Source: an uncultured Psychrobacter sp. (lineage in GTDB: Bacteria; Pseudomonadota; Gammaproteobacteria; Pseudomonadales; Moraxellaceae). From it: a DNA stretch of 44,479 nucleotides. Of the stretch, positions 27,248 to 35,545 are shown piece by piece. A program made the position numbers and the translations under genes. Position 1 is the stretch's first letter, and each line of letters opens with the position of its first letter. The stretch lies in NCBI GenBank assembly GCA_913061175.1, contig CAJXUF010000003.1, positions 1-44,479 on the forward strand. The letters run 5' to 3'. The notes under the pieces were generated by a model that had not been told where the DNA came from, searched no databases, and saw only the letters and a list, made by a program, of their open reading frames with translations.

Positions 27248-27541
27248 ATGAAACGACAACAGCATGACCCAAACGCAGCGCCAAGACGTATCAAGCGATA
27301 TATCAAAAAGCTAAACAGTCGGCTCAATGAACACGGCATCATCGTCCGCTTTGAGCGCGACACACGCCATATCGTTATCTGTAGACCCGCTTCAAGACAA
27401 GGTGATTGTAGCGTCTATCTGAGTGAAATCAGATACAAAAAGCTGATGCAATTGAAAAACGCTGATCTAGCGGCGTATTTTAAAGCTTGGCACCGTGACA
27501 AAACCATTCATCAACTCTCAACAACAAGGAAGGCATCATGA
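27248..27541 (+). CDS. Hypothetical basic protein
   Basis: 97 residues, strongly basic at the start (KRQQHDPNAAPRRIKRYIKK). No family recognised. It ends in an ATGA overlap with the next gene. Confidence 0.6.
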   Translation: MKRQQHDPNAAPRRIKRYIKKLNSRLNEHGIIVRFERDTRHIVICRPASRQGDCSVYLSEIRYKKLMQLKNADLAAYFKAWHRDKTIHQLSTTRKAS

Positions 27542-27933
27542 GACTAGAAGAGATTAGAAAAATAGCGCAGCAGCAGGATACGAATACGTATCTAGTAAAT
27601 ATGGATACCATCAATGACGATATCGAACTGATATTTGAGATGCAAGTTGATATGCCTTACCAGTACTGGATTGAAATGCACCAGTTTTATATGGGGCATG
27701 AACAAAGTCTGAAGCAGTGCGGTGGTGATGTTATAAGACGTGTCATCAAGTTTTATGGTCAAAGGATTATTGAGTATCTCGCGGATGGCAAGCCTTGGAG
27801 TCCACGAGGTGTCAATCAGATGCTTGATGAGGTTGAGGGTTTGGTTGGCACTAAGTTTATCACCGTCAGCGTTATCGAATTTGATTTCGATTATGAAATA
27901 GCAACCAATTATGAAATTAAATCAAAAGGATAA
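27538..27933 (+). CDS. Hypothetical acidic protein
   Basis: 131 residues, acidic (MDTINDDIELIFEMQVDMPY), translationally coupled to the previous gene through ATGA. No family recognised. Confidence 0.6.
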   Translation: MRLEEIRKIAQQQDTNTYLVNMDTINDDIELIFEMQVDMPYQYWIEMHQFYMGHEQSLKQCGGDVIRRVIKFYGQRIIEYLADGKPWSPRGVNQMLDEVEGLVGTKFITVSVIEFDFDYEIATNYEIKSKG

Positions 27934-27937
27934 AACC

Positions 27938-28216
27938 ATGAATAAGCAAGAATTAATCAAAGTAATGGCAGAGAATGCCGACATGACCCAAACCGCCGCA
28001 GCAAAAGCGCTTGATGCGTTTGAGTATGCCGTCGGCTCTACACTACAAATGGGTGATGAGCTAAAGCTGGTCGGATTTGGCACATTTAAGGCGACGCAGC
28101 AACCAGCACGAATGGGGCGTAACCCCGCAACTGGTGAACCTGTCGAAGTCCCTGCCAAAAAGCGTGTGAGCTTTGTCGCAGGTAAAGGATTAAAAGACAT
28201 CGTTAATTTAGATTAG
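27938..28216 (+). CDS. HU-family DNA-bending protein
   Basis: 92 residues from the ATG at 27938 with AAAAGGA upstream. Classic HU sequence: MNKQELIKVMAENADMTQTA, DELKLVGFGTFKATQQPARM, then GRNPATGEPVEVPAKKRVSFVAGKGLKDIVN. HU bends DNA; in Mu the host HU and IHF help assemble the transposition complex, so a phage copy could serve that step. It ends a transcription unit, since a strong terminator follows. Confidence 0.93.
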   Translation: MNKQELIKVMAENADMTQTAAAKALDAFEYAVGSTLQMGDELKLVGFGTFKATQQPARMGRNPATGEPVEVPAKKRVSFVAGKGLKDIVNLD

Positions 28217-28241
28217 ATTTAAACGCCATTTAAACCCCCAT

Positions 28242-28270
28242 AAAGGCTGGCATTAAGCCAGTCTTTTTTA
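28242..28270 (+). terminator. Terminator after the HU gene
   Basis: The arms AAAGGCTGGC and GCCAGTCTTT form a 10-bp stem with an ATTAA loop, followed by T residues. Confidence 0.88.
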
Positions 28271-28290
28271 TACCAAATTGGAATAACACT

Positions 28291-28545
28291 ATGTCAAAGG
28301 ATCGCAGCATAAACGCCCTTAACGGCCATCTGCATGATCAGCTCGAACGACTGTTAAACCCTGATCTAGAAGGTGACGCCATCGAAGCTGAAATCAAACG
28401 CAGCAAAGCCATTACCAATCTATCAGCACAAATCATCGACGGCGAGCGCGTCATCAACGAACGAGCCAGAATCATCGCGGAGTGGGCACCAGAAGAAATG
28501 GTCAGAACGCTGATGCCAAAGGAGATTACTCATGCAGGGTCGTAA
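28291..28545 (+). CDS. Small helical phage protein upstream of the HNH gene
   Basis: 84 residues, helical (LHDQLERLLNPDLEGDAIEA, ITNLSAQIIDGERVINERAR). I recall similar small proteins in Mu-like phages near this position but cannot name one. It overlaps the HNH gene by 14 bases. Confidence 0.65.
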   Translation: MSKDRSINALNGHLHDQLERLLNPDLEGDAIEAEIKRSKAITNLSAQIIDGERVINERARIIAEWAPEEMVRTLMPKEITHAGS

Positions 28546-29131
28546 TAATCGCGCAATCGCATACTCAGACGCCGAACTTAGCTGGATAAAGACCAATCAA
28601 GTTGGTATCAGTCGCAAAGACCTGGCGATTAAATTTAACGAAAAATTTAATCGTGAGCTTAGCGGCGACAATCTAGGCGCATTGTGCAAACGTAAAAAAT
28701 GGGCAAATGGACTTGATACTGTCTTCAAAGAAGGTCAAGAGTCTTGGAATAAAGGCACTAAAGGGCTAACTGGCCGCAACAGAACCTCCTTTAAAAAAGG
28801 TCAAATGCCGTATAATCACAAGCCTGTCGGACACGAGTATAAAAACACTCAAGGCTATATCATGATTAAGGTTGCAGAGCCGCGTAAGTTTGAGTTAAAG
28901 CATCGTCATGTGTGGCAGCAAGCCAATGGCGAGATACCCGCACGGCATGTGATACGGTTTTTGGACAATGACCGCAGCAATTGCAGCCTTGATAATCTGA
29001 TCTGTGTGCCAGTCGAAGTCAATGGTAAGGTTAATCACCGCGATGAGCGATTTGCCGATGATGTCGATATCAACAAAGCCGTGCTACTGACTGAAACCAT
29101 CAATCATCATGTGAACCATAGAGCAAGATAA
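28532..29131 (+). CDS. HNH endonuclease
   Basis: 199 residues from an ATG with AAAGGAG upstream. The N-terminal half is a helix-turn-helix-like segment (YSDAELSWIKTNQVGISRKD, LAIKFNEKFNRELSGDNLGA). The HNH core includes LKHRHVWQQANGEIPARHVI, then RFLDNDRSNCSLDNLICV, with the His and Asn pattern HVW...N.....H.I.FLD...N..LDNL. There is no sign of a homing arrangement. HNH proteins beside packaging genes often assist DNA cutting, but this one stands in the pre-lysis cluster. Confidence 0.87.
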   Translation: MQGRNNRAIAYSDAELSWIKTNQVGISRKDLAIKFNEKFNRELSGDNLGALCKRKKWANGLDTVFKEGQESWNKGTKGLTGRNRTSFKKGQMPYNHKPVGHEYKNTQGYIMIKVAEPRKFELKHRHVWQQANGEIPARHVIRFLDNDRSNCSLDNLICVPVEVNGKVNHRDERFADDVDINKAVLLTETINHHVNHRAR

Positions 29132-29147
29132 ATAACCGCCTTTACCT

Positions 29148-29182
29148 AACCCGCTACCAGTCCTCTGATAGCGGGTTTTTTA
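29148..29182 (+). terminator. Terminator after the HNH gene
   Basis: The arms AACCCGCTA and TAGCGGGTT pair around a 12-base loop, followed by T residues. It insulates the late promoter element that begins 5 bases later. Confidence 0.9.
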
Positions 29183-29186
29183 GTGC

Positions 29187-29234
29187 CTACCTGAACCGCA
29201 TCATCTAACCGCTCTATCTCACCATCATCATAAT
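29187..29234 (+). promoter_or_regulatory. Putative late promoter 1 (before the endolysin)
   Basis: A 24-bp element, CTACCTGAACCG then CATCATCTAACC (29187-29210), is followed after 18 bases by CATAAT (29229-29234), a -10-like box. The same element with the same spacing occurs before the protease gene (37757) and the tape-measure gene (43780). In Mu, Plys lies at this place and is activated by C. Confidence 0.8.
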
Positions 29235-29268
29235 GGGCTTACATCAATTATTGATATGAGTTGTCATT

Positions 29269-29937
29269 ATGTCAAACGACAAATCTGCTACAACCAAGGC
29301 CGAGTTTTACGACTGGCTACGCGGTCATCAAGAAAATAAGCGCTTAGATCAGACGCAAGTCAATGCAATGGAACCATTGCTGGATAAAGTGTCGATTGCA
29401 GAGCTACAAGCCGCGCTGGGCAAACTAAATGGCTGGTACGTACCAGGCGCAGGTATGCAGCTATCAGCCGCAGCTGTAGAGATGCTCAAAGATTATGAAG
29501 AGTATGTTGGTCATCCGTATAAGGACATGGTCGGCAAGTGGACGATTGGGTATGGCAATACTTATTACCCTGATGGCACCAAAGTCAGATCAACTGACAA
29601 GCACATCACCGAGCCAGAAGCGGCAAAACTTAAACAGACCATCATCGACCAAGATTTTGGCCCTGGCGTCAATCGCATTTTTGCTGATGAAATCGCAGCG
29701 GGCAAACTCAATCAAAACCAGTTTGACGCGCTTGTGTCATTGGCCTACAACGTCGGTATAGCAACGCTTGCTAAATCTAACAGCATTACCAAAAACATCA
29801 AAGCTGGACACTATCAGTCTGCTGCTAATGGGTTTTTGAAATATAACAACGGCACAGTCAACGGTAAGTTTGGGCCTATCAACGGTCTGACCATTCGCCG
29901 TGGTAAAGAGCGTGCCTTATTTTTGAAGCAGGTTTGA
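29269..29937 (+). CDS. Endolysin, GH24 phage lysozyme
   Basis: 222 residues. An N-terminal region of about 60 residues (FYDWLRGHQENKRLDQTQVN) leads to a T4-type lysozyme domain. The catalytic triad by T4 lysozyme spacing is E77, D86 and T92 in YEEYVGHPYKDMVGKWTIGYG. The fold continues with NQNQFDALVSLAYNVG and ends GLTIRRGKERALFL. There is no signal-anchor sequence, so release would depend on a holin. It is the first gene after late promoter 1 and is followed directly by Rz. Confidence 0.94.
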   Translation: MSNDKSATTKAEFYDWLRGHQENKRLDQTQVNAMEPLLDKVSIAELQAALGKLNGWYVPGAGMQLSAAAVEMLKDYEEYVGHPYKDMVGKWTIGYGNTYYPDGTKVRSTDKHITEPEAAKLKQTIIDQDFGPGVNRIFADEIAAGKLNQNQFDALVSLAYNVGIATLAKSNSITKNIKAGHYQSAANGFLKYNNGTVNGKFGPINGLTIRRGKERALFLKQV

Positions 29938-30407
29938 TGATGACTTACTTAGCGATTGCATGGCGATGGCGCTATGAAATTTTGACATTGTGCTTTGTTT
30001 TTGCATTTGCCACTGCTGTCGATAGCTGTAGCAAAAAAGCTGAGCAGATCAAACAGCTAAAGACCGAGCACGCGCTTGAGCTGACCACATTAAACGCTGA
30101 CTATCAGACCCGCGCACGCAAACTGGAGCAAGAGCAATATGACCAGACCATCACTGCTATCAATGCGGCAACCGCTCGCGCCAAAGCCGATGCTGCTAAT
30201 GCTGCTCGTGCTAACGCTACTAATGAGCGGCTGTCACAGACTATCGACCGACTCGCCGCCAATGCCGAAACCGACGCCACCTATCGTGCTCAGTACGCCG
30301 CTACCACAGGTCAGCTACTCAAAGAGTGTAGCGGATCAATTACAGCGCTGGCAGCAGCAGCTGATGGACACGTCAACGACATCAGACTCTTGCAAGACGC
30401 AAGGTAG
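29937..30407 (+). CDS. Rz-like inner-membrane spanin
   Basis: 156 residues from an ATG overlapping the endolysin stop. The N-terminal membrane anchor (YEILTLCFVFAFATAVDSC) is followed by a long periplasmic coiled coil rich in Ala, Gln and Arg (LEQEQYDQTITAINAATARA). This is the Rz architecture. A second gene, an Rz1-like lipoprotein, is encoded inside it in another frame. Together they should bridge the inner and outer membranes in the last step of lysis. Confidence 0.82.
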   Translation: MMTYLAIAWRWRYEILTLCFVFAFATAVDSCSKKAEQIKQLKTEHALELTTLNADYQTRARKLEQEQYDQTITAINAATARAKADAANAARANATNERLSQTIDRLAANAETDATYRAQYAATTGQLLKECSGSITALAAAADGHVNDIRLLQDAR

Positions 30408-30420
30408 CTGCAATGAGTGA
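30139..30420 (+). CDS. Rz1-like outer-membrane lipoprotein, nested in Rz
   Basis: 93 residues in a different frame inside and just past Rz. The ATG at 30139 has GGAG at 30125-30128. The signal peptide (PMLLMLLVLTLLMSGC) ends in a lipobox with lipidated Cys32, and the mature start is proline-rich (SPPMPKPTPPIVLSTPLPQ), as in known Rz1 proteins. Nesting within Rz is the lambda and P2 arrangement. The stop codon at 30420 overlaps the start of the holin candidate. Confidence 0.82.
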   Translation: MTRPSLLSMRQPLAPKPMLLMLLVLTLLMSGCHRLSTDSPPMPKPTPPIVLSTPLPQVSYSKSVADQLQRWQQQLMDTSTTSDSCKTQGSCNE

Positions 30421-30652
30421 GGCAAAAATGAAAATCAAACCTGTAGATAATTGGCGACATGGCTGGAAGTGGCTTAGTAACTGGGCATTTGTGCTCGTGG
30501 TTTTCTTAGCGACAACGCCGTTGCCGCCTGAGCTGCTCATGCTACTGCCAGAAGAGAACCAAAAACAAGCCATCGCTATCGTTGCTTTTGCGGGACTTAT
30601 CCTACGGTTTATCGATCAATCAAAAAGAATGGGACACGATCATGAGTCTTGA
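30413..30652 (+). CDS. Holin candidate
   Basis: 79 residues: a conserved opening (MKIKPVDNWRHGWKWLSNWA), a first membrane segment (FVLVVFLATTPLPPELLMLL), a QKQAIAIVAFAGLILRFI segment and a short charged tail. The size and two hydrophobic stretches in the lysis cluster suggest a holin; I recall similar small proteins labelled so in Acinetobacter phages. The start could be the ATG at 30428 instead, which has GAGG upstream and matches the conserved opening. Confidence 0.65.
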   Translation: MSEAKMKIKPVDNWRHGWKWLSNWAFVLVVFLATTPLPPELLMLLPEENQKQAIAIVAFAGLILRFIDQSKRMGHDHES

Positions 30653-30866
30653 AGACATTGCAATACAGATCATAGATTTGACCGAGGAAGATTTTGCCGC
30701 GATGGAAGCTGAGTGCTTAAATCAAGCCAATTATCATCATCCGTTGAAGCCTGCGACTACCGCACAGATGCGCAAACTGGGACAGCATAATCTTAAATCG
30801 TTAAAACTGATGAAAGAGCTGCAATTACATATGGCTGAAGCCGAAAAAATGGAAAACGAGCTATAG
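30642..30866 (+). CDS. Hypothetical small phage protein
   Basis: 74 residues from an ATG overlapping the end of the holin candidate. Acidic and helical (LEDIAIQIIDLTEEDFAAME). No family recognised. Confidence 0.6.
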   Translation: MSLEDIAIQIIDLTEEDFAAMEAECLNQANYHHPLKPATTAQMRKLGQHNLKSLKLMKELQLHMAEAEKMENEL

Positions 30867-30867
30867 C

Positions 30868-31089
30868 ATGGACGATCTCATCGATAAAGCCAACGAACAA
30901 GCGCAGCGCCATCGTGACGCCGCTATAGCAGCCGCACGGCTTAAACAGCAAGCGCTGACGCCTAGTGATGCGACTGAGTGCGAGGACTGCGAAAAGCCTA
31001 TCGGTGAGAGGCGCAAGCAGTACATGCCGTCCGCGACGCGCTGCATTCCTTGCCAGAATGAGTTTGAAGCATGGGAGCGCAGACGATGA
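30868..31089 (+). CDS. TraR/DksA-type zinc-finger protein
   Basis: 73 residues. An N-terminal helix (DLIDKANEQAQRHRDAAIAA) is followed by a C4 zinc finger, CEDC then CIPC, with the family phrase CEKPIGERRKQYMPSATRC. Such small proteins bind the secondary channel of RNA polymerase and alter initiation. It is common in this place in Mu-like and P2-like phages. Confidence 0.88.
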   Translation: MDDLIDKANEQAQRHRDAAIAAARLKQQALTPSDATECEDCEKPIGERRKQYMPSATRCIPCQNEFEAWERRR

Positions 31090-31370
31090 CTGATACCTTG
31101 ATTATGTTTGGACTCGCTACCGTTGTCACTCTCGTGTCTACCGTGTTTTGGCGCTGGGTCAGCTCTATTAGCCAAGTCCAAGAAAAAAACGGCAATCAGA
31201 TTGATACGGTTGCAGCAGACGTGGCAGCGCTTAAGGCTGAAGTATATCGCGACTATCAAAGCAAGTCTGAGTCGCATCGTGATAGCGAGCAGATCCTCGG
31301 TATGCTGCGTGAGATTAAAACCGATGTCGTCCGACTTGGCGACAAAATGGACAAAAAGGCGGACAAGTAA
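31086..31370 (+). CDS. Mu gp25-like membrane protein (DUF2730)
   Basis: 94 residues coupled by ATGA to the gene before. One N-terminal membrane segment (LIMFGLATVVTLVSTVFWRW) and a coiled coil (VAADVAALKAEVYRDYQSKS) ending in lysines. This matches the DUF2730 proteins that precede the terminase genes of Mu-like phages. Function unknown. Confidence 0.75.
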   Translation: MTDTLIMFGLATVVTLVSTVFWRWVSSISQVQEKNGNQIDTVAADVAALKAEVYRDYQSKSESHRDSEQILGMLREIKTDVVRLGDKMDKKADK

Positions 31371-31633
31371 TGCCCAATCAGCAACAGCACTTTAATAAGC
31401 AAGCCGCGCCAACGTCTACAGATGCGACAGACGCACCTAATGAGGTCGTCCAACTACTCGGCGATATCAAAGCGCAAAATCAAACCATGATGAGTCAGTT
31501 TGACGCGCTAGAGACCAATATCAGTAAACGCGCCACGATGGCGGGTGCAATGGCGGGTGCCTTTACTGGTGGTGTTGGTGGCACGGTCATCAGCGTCGGC
31601 ATCGAGCTTATCAAAGCTAAGTTTGGAGGCTGA
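31370..31633 (+). CDS. Hypothetical phage protein with glycine-rich hydrophobic tail
   Basis: 87 residues, starting one base inside the previous stop (TAATG). A polar Gln/Thr-rich start, a coiled segment, and a C-terminal stretch of small hydrophobic residues (MAGAMAGAFTGGVGGTVISV). Reminiscent of Mu gp26-region proteins; no function assigned. Confidence 0.6.
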   Translation: MPNQQQHFNKQAAPTSTDATDAPNEVVQLLGDIKAQNQTMMSQFDALETNISKRATMAGAMAGAFTGGVGGTVISVGIELIKAKFGG

Positions 31634-31636
31634 TCG

Positions 31637-32137
31637 ATGGCGCACTCGCAGGCTACAAAAGACGATCTACGCAAGAAATACATCTTTGATGGCCTATCGC
31701 TAACAATGGCGGCTGTCACAACTGATGTCGGCTATGCAACCGCACAGCGCTGGAAAAATCAAGCAGCTGATGCGGGTGACGATTGGGACAAAGTCAAAGT
31801 TGCACACACGATGGCGGGTGGCGACCTAGAAGACATATCGCGGCAAATCTTGACTGATTTTATCATCCAGTTCAAGGCGACGATGGAGTCTATCAAAGCG
31901 ACTGATGATATTGGGCCAGGACAGCGCGTTGAGATGCTCACCTCGCTTGCTGATGCGTACAACAAAACCGTCGCATCAAGCCGTAAGCTGCTGCCTGAGA
32001 CGTCCAAACTCGCTATCGCGCTGCAAGTGCTGGAGCTGCTCGCAAAGTATATTCAAGAGCACAAGCCCGACCTGCTTATTGAGTTTATGAGTGTGCTTGA
32101 TCCGTTCGGTGATTTGATATCTAAGGAATTGAAATGA
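31637..32137 (+). CDS. DUF1804 protein, probable terminase small subunit (Mu gp27-like)
   Basis: 166 residues. The N-terminal HTH-like segment (AHSQATKDDLRKKYIFDGLS, then TMAAVTTDVGYATAQRWK) and the helical body typify DUF1804. These lie just before the large terminase in Mu-like phages and are thought to be the small subunit. It ends in ATGA overlap with a tiny membrane gene. Confidence 0.85.
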   Translation: MAHSQATKDDLRKKYIFDGLSLTMAAVTTDVGYATAQRWKNQAADAGDDWDKVKVAHTMAGGDLEDISRQILTDFIIQFKATMESIKATDDIGPGQRVEMLTSLADAYNKTVASSRKLLPETSKLAIALQVLELLAKYIQEHKPDLLIEFMSVLDPFGDLISKELK

Positions 32138-32292
32138 GACCGTCTGAAGAGATGCGTGAAGAAATGAGAGCTAAGGCCGCCAAGCATGAACGTAAAGACG
32201 TTAGGGTTTCAAGGTTGCTATGGGTGCTAGCTATTGTGTCAGGCATAGCTATGATCATCGATTTAATTGAGCAGTTTCAAACTCTGAGCTAG
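32134..32292 (+). CDS. Tiny membrane protein between the terminase genes
   Basis: 52 residues: a charged N-terminus (MRPSEEMREEMRAKAAKHER) and one membrane segment (LLWVLAIVSGIAMIIDLI). Coupled to the previous gene by ATGA. No family recognised. Confidence 0.6.
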   Translation: MRPSEEMREEMRAKAAKHERKDVRVSRLLWVLAIVSGIAMIIDLIEQFQTLS

Positions 32293-32301
32293 GAAAGTGT
32301 A

Positions 32302-32412
32302 ATGACCGAATTTGAAACCAAGCTGCTTGAACGATTAAAAACTATTAGCAGTCAGCTGTCATGGGTTTGTATCTGGCTATTTATCATTATGCTAAAGACG
32401 TGTGCGAGATAA
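32302..32412 (+). CDS. Tiny membrane peptide before the large terminase
   Basis: 36 residues with one membrane segment (WVCIWLFIIML), preceded by AGGAAAGTGTA. The stop at 32410-32412 is one base from the terminase ATG, which suggests coupling. Confidence rests on the ribosome binding site and tight packing only. Confidence 0.5.
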   Translation: MTEFETKLLERLKTISSQLSWVCIWLFIIMLKTCAR

Positions 32413-32413
32413 C

Positions 32414-34039
32414 ATGAAAAACAAAGAGTTTGCTGATCGCCTAAAGGACATCGCCCGTGCGCTGCAAGCCGACATCGATGCGCATTGCAATGACTGGGAT
32501 AATGATCCTGCTGCCATCAAAGCCCGCGTCGAAAAGGTCAATGATAAAGTCACAGGCTTTGAGTACTTTGTCACGCATTATTTTCCGCACTACTTGCGTA
32601 ACCCATCCCAGTCGCACCTGCATAAGTATCTGTTTGCTCGATTGCCACAGATTTTATCGTCTGAGCGCTCAGAGCTTGATGCTCTGGCCGCACCCCGTGG
32701 CGAGGCAAAATCAACCATCGTCACCCGTCTGTTTGCCCTGTACTGCGTCGTCACTGACCAAAAAAAGTACATTGCCATCATCTCTGACAGTATCGATCAG
32801 TCAGCCGAATTTTTGCAAGCCATCAAAACCGAGCTGGAAGTTAACCCACGCATCAAGACCGATTTCCCTAAAGTCTTTGGCGCTGGGCGTCTTTGGCAGG
32901 CTTATACCATCCATACCGCAAACAGTATCAAGATACAGTGTGCCGGTGCTCGTAAGAAAATGCGTGGTTGGGTGTATGGTGCGTATCGCCCTGATTTAGT
33001 GCTGCTCGACGACCTAGAGAATGATGAAAACGTAGAAAATCCCGATCAGCGCGACAAGCTGCAAAAGTGGCTACTACGCACGCCGCTCAAGTTGGCCGCT
33101 GCTGGCGAAAAGATGGATGTCGTGTATATCGGTACGATACTGCATTACGACAGCGTGCTCAATCGCATACTGAAAAACAAAGGCTGGACGACGCGAGTAT
33201 TCCGCGCATTGCTCGAATGGCCCGACAATATGCAGCTCTGGGACGAATGGGAAGCCATTTACCATGACGAAGGCGAGCTTGCCGCCATCGCGTTTTATCA
33301 CAAGCATAAACGCAAGATGGACAAAGGGTCAAAGGTGTCATGGGATGCCCGTCCCATCCTTGAGCTAATGATTATCCGTGCGCGTGACGGACACAGTAAC
33401 TTTGACAGTGAGCTACAAAACGACCCTGCTGCTGGTGAAGATTCGCCCTTCAGTGAGTCAATTAATTACTGGCGCGAGCTGCCTGCTGGTCTTATTTATT
33501 TTGCTGCTGTTGATCCCTCACTCGGCAAAAAAAGTAAAACCCGTAAAAAAGGCGACCCATCTGCAATCATTGTCGGTGGCTATGATCGGATGCACGGTAT
33601 TCTTTATATCGTCGTTGCTGATATCCAGCGGCGTACGCCAGACAAGATTATATCCGATGTCATTAAGTATCAAAAAGAATATCCGCAGATACTAGGTTGG
33701 GCAGTTGAGTCGGTAGCGTTTCAGGAGTTTTTACGTACTGAGTTGGTCAAGCGCTCGGCACAGCAAGGCATCCATGTGCCTGCTATACCTGTTTTTCCAC
33801 ACGGTGATAAGGCGTTACGTATTATCGCATTGCAGCCGCATATGGCAAACGGCCTCATTTTATTGCACCACAAACAAAAGACGCTGATTGCACATTTTAC
33901 CCATTTTCCTAAACACGAAAATGATGATGGCCCTGATGGTACCGAAATGGTTTGGAAGCTTGCGACAGGTTTTTCTAGGGCTGCCGCTACGCCAATGGCA
34001 GCATTCAATGTCCCTCAGCCCAGCTTGTACCACAATTAG
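32414..34039 (+). CDS. Terminase large subunit (Mu gp28-like)
   Basis: 541 residues from the ATG at 32414. The ATPase half carries a Walker A-like APRGEAKST (93-101) and Walker B LVLLDDLEND; the nuclease half begins FAAVDPSLGKKSKTRKKGDP with an acidic metal site. It cuts and drives phage DNA into proheads; in Mu-like phages packaging starts near the left end and runs into host DNA. No gap in the fold is visible. Confidence 0.92.
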   Translation: MKNKEFADRLKDIARALQADIDAHCNDWDNDPAAIKARVEKVNDKVTGFEYFVTHYFPHYLRNPSQSHLHKYLFARLPQILSSERSELDALAAPRGEAKSTIVTRLFALYCVVTDQKKYIAIISDSIDQSAEFLQAIKTELEVNPRIKTDFPKVFGAGRLWQAYTIHTANSIKIQCAGARKKMRGWVYGAYRPDLVLLDDLENDENVENPDQRDKLQKWLLRTPLKLAAAGEKMDVVYIGTILHYDSVLNRILKNKGWTTRVFRALLEWPDNMQLWDEWEAIYHDEGELAAIAFYHKHKRKMDKGSKVSWDARPILELMIIRARDGHSNFDSELQNDPAAGEDSPFSESINYWRELPAGLIYFAAVDPSLGKKSKTRKKGDPSAIIVGGYDRMHGILYIVVADIQRRTPDKIISDVIKYQKEYPQILGWAVESVAFQEFLRTELVKRSAQQGIHVPAIPVFPHGDKALRIIALQPHMANGLILLHHKQKTLIAHFTHFPKHENDDGPDGTEMVWKLATGFSRAAATPMAAFNVPQPSLYHN

Positions 34040-34054
34040 CGATAAGGATGGATT

Positions 34055-35545
34055 ATGTTTGGCATAAAACCCAAAAAGCAAAAGGTAGACCAAAAAACAC
34101 TCTATGTCGCTTTTGATAGTGCGCTTGAGAGTAGCGATGCGGTCAGTGCCGACGTACTACTACAAGAGACGGGTAAGACGCGCCAAGAGCTGCTTGATGC
34201 TGTCATGGCAGACGATGAGGTCATCAGCTGCCGTGAGGATATCGAAGGTGCTATCAGCGCTGCTGCATGGCGTATTTGGGGTGACGATGTCAATGAAGAT
34301 ACCGTCAATCGGCTATATCGCATCATACGGCGCTTGCATAATGACTTTGCGTCGCTGGCAGTACTGGCAAAATTCAACGGTTACGCCGTGGCTGAATACG
34401 TCTTTAAAAAAGAGCCTGACGGATTTTTGACATTGCATAGTCTCTTGTCAAAAGATGGTGAGCTTGATAACTATACGCCCATGCGTGATGGCTCAATGCA
34501 GCTCAAGACTGAAGACGACAACATTGAAATCAATCAAACGATTAAGTACTTGGTGCTTACCAGTAAGGCCGTTCCCGCGCGCCCCGCTGGTGAGTTAATG
34601 ATTGTCCGTGCCTATCCTGCGGTCGCGCTGCGCCGCCGTGAGTGGGCGTATGCAGGTCAGTTTATCGCCCGTTACTCACAGCCCTATGTCGTCGGCATGC
34701 AAGGCTCTGACAGTGGGTTTGGCACGACGCTTGGTGACTTTACCAGTAAGATATTTAGCTTTATCAATGGCGGTGCTGCTGGTATCGGTAAAGACGATAA
34801 GATTGAGATGCACCAGCTTTCAGGCGATGGCTCAGCGTTTGAGCTGTTTGAACGCCTTGCCAATAGACGTATCCAAAAGCTGCTACTGGGACGCGTCAAG
34901 ACCAGTGAGTTGACCGCAGGCTCACGCTCAGCGCAAGAAACGGACGACGAAGCACGCCAAGACCGAGTGATGTCCTATCTAGGGCTGATGACTCGCGGCA
35001 TACAACATGCTATCGATGCCATCATTGCGGTAAACCAAGCATGGGGTGTGCCAATAAACGCCCCGCAAGGCATCTGGTTTGAATATCCAGTCGTCAAAAA
35101 GTTTAATAAAGATGAGGCCGAGATTGACGCAAAATACGTCAGTACTGGGCAAGTGCGCTTGACTAAGCAAAGACTGCTTAATGTCGGCTATGAAGAGTCT
35201 GAGTTTGAGATTATCGATGGTACTGCGCCTGCACCATCGCCAGTACCGTCTACGCAGCAAATACTTGACCAGCTATCACTACAATACAAGCTGTCGCAAA
35301 ACCTGCCAAACATCATTACTGACCCTGCGACGGATGACGACATCGAGCAAGAGCGCGGTTTGATGGAGCCTAAAATGGCTGCTCTGCTCGCACTATCACA
35401 AAAATGTGACAGTTATGATGAGCTAAAGCTAGGACTTGCCAAGCTTGATCTGCCTGATGAGGGTTTGGTTGCCGCTCTTGCTGACAAATTGGTCAATAGC
35501 TTTACTGATGGCCTAGGTATCAATAAGGACGACAAAGATGCCTGA
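34055..35545 (+). CDS. Portal protein (Mu gp29-like, DUF935)
   Basis: 496 residues with AAGGA upstream. Family phrases include DDEVISCREDIEGAISAAAW, GYAVAEYVFKK, YLVLTSKAVPARPAGELMIV, and an acidic Gln-rich C-terminus. It forms the dodecameric DNA gate of the head. It overlaps the MuF-like gene by 8 bases. Confidence 0.92.
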   Translation: MFGIKPKKQKVDQKTLYVAFDSALESSDAVSADVLLQETGKTRQELLDAVMADDEVISCREDIEGAISAAAWRIWGDDVNEDTVNRLYRIIRRLHNDFASLAVLAKFNGYAVAEYVFKKEPDGFLTLHSLLSKDGELDNYTPMRDGSMQLKTEDDNIEINQTIKYLVLTSKAVPARPAGELMIVRAYPAVALRRREWAYAGQFIARYSQPYVVGMQGSDSGFGTTLGDFTSKIFSFINGGAAGIGKDDKIEMHQLSGDGSAFELFERLANRRIQKLLLGRVKTSELTAGSRSAQETDDEARQDRVMSYLGLMTRGIQHAIDAIIAVNQAWGVPINAPQGIWFEYPVVKKFNKDEAEIDAKYVSTGQVRLTKQRLLNVGYEESEFEIIDGTAPAPSPVPSTQQILDQLSLQYKLSQNLPNIITDPATDDDIEQERGLMEPKMAALLALSQKCDSYDELKLGLAKLDLPDEGLVAALADKLVNSFTDGLGINKDDKDA

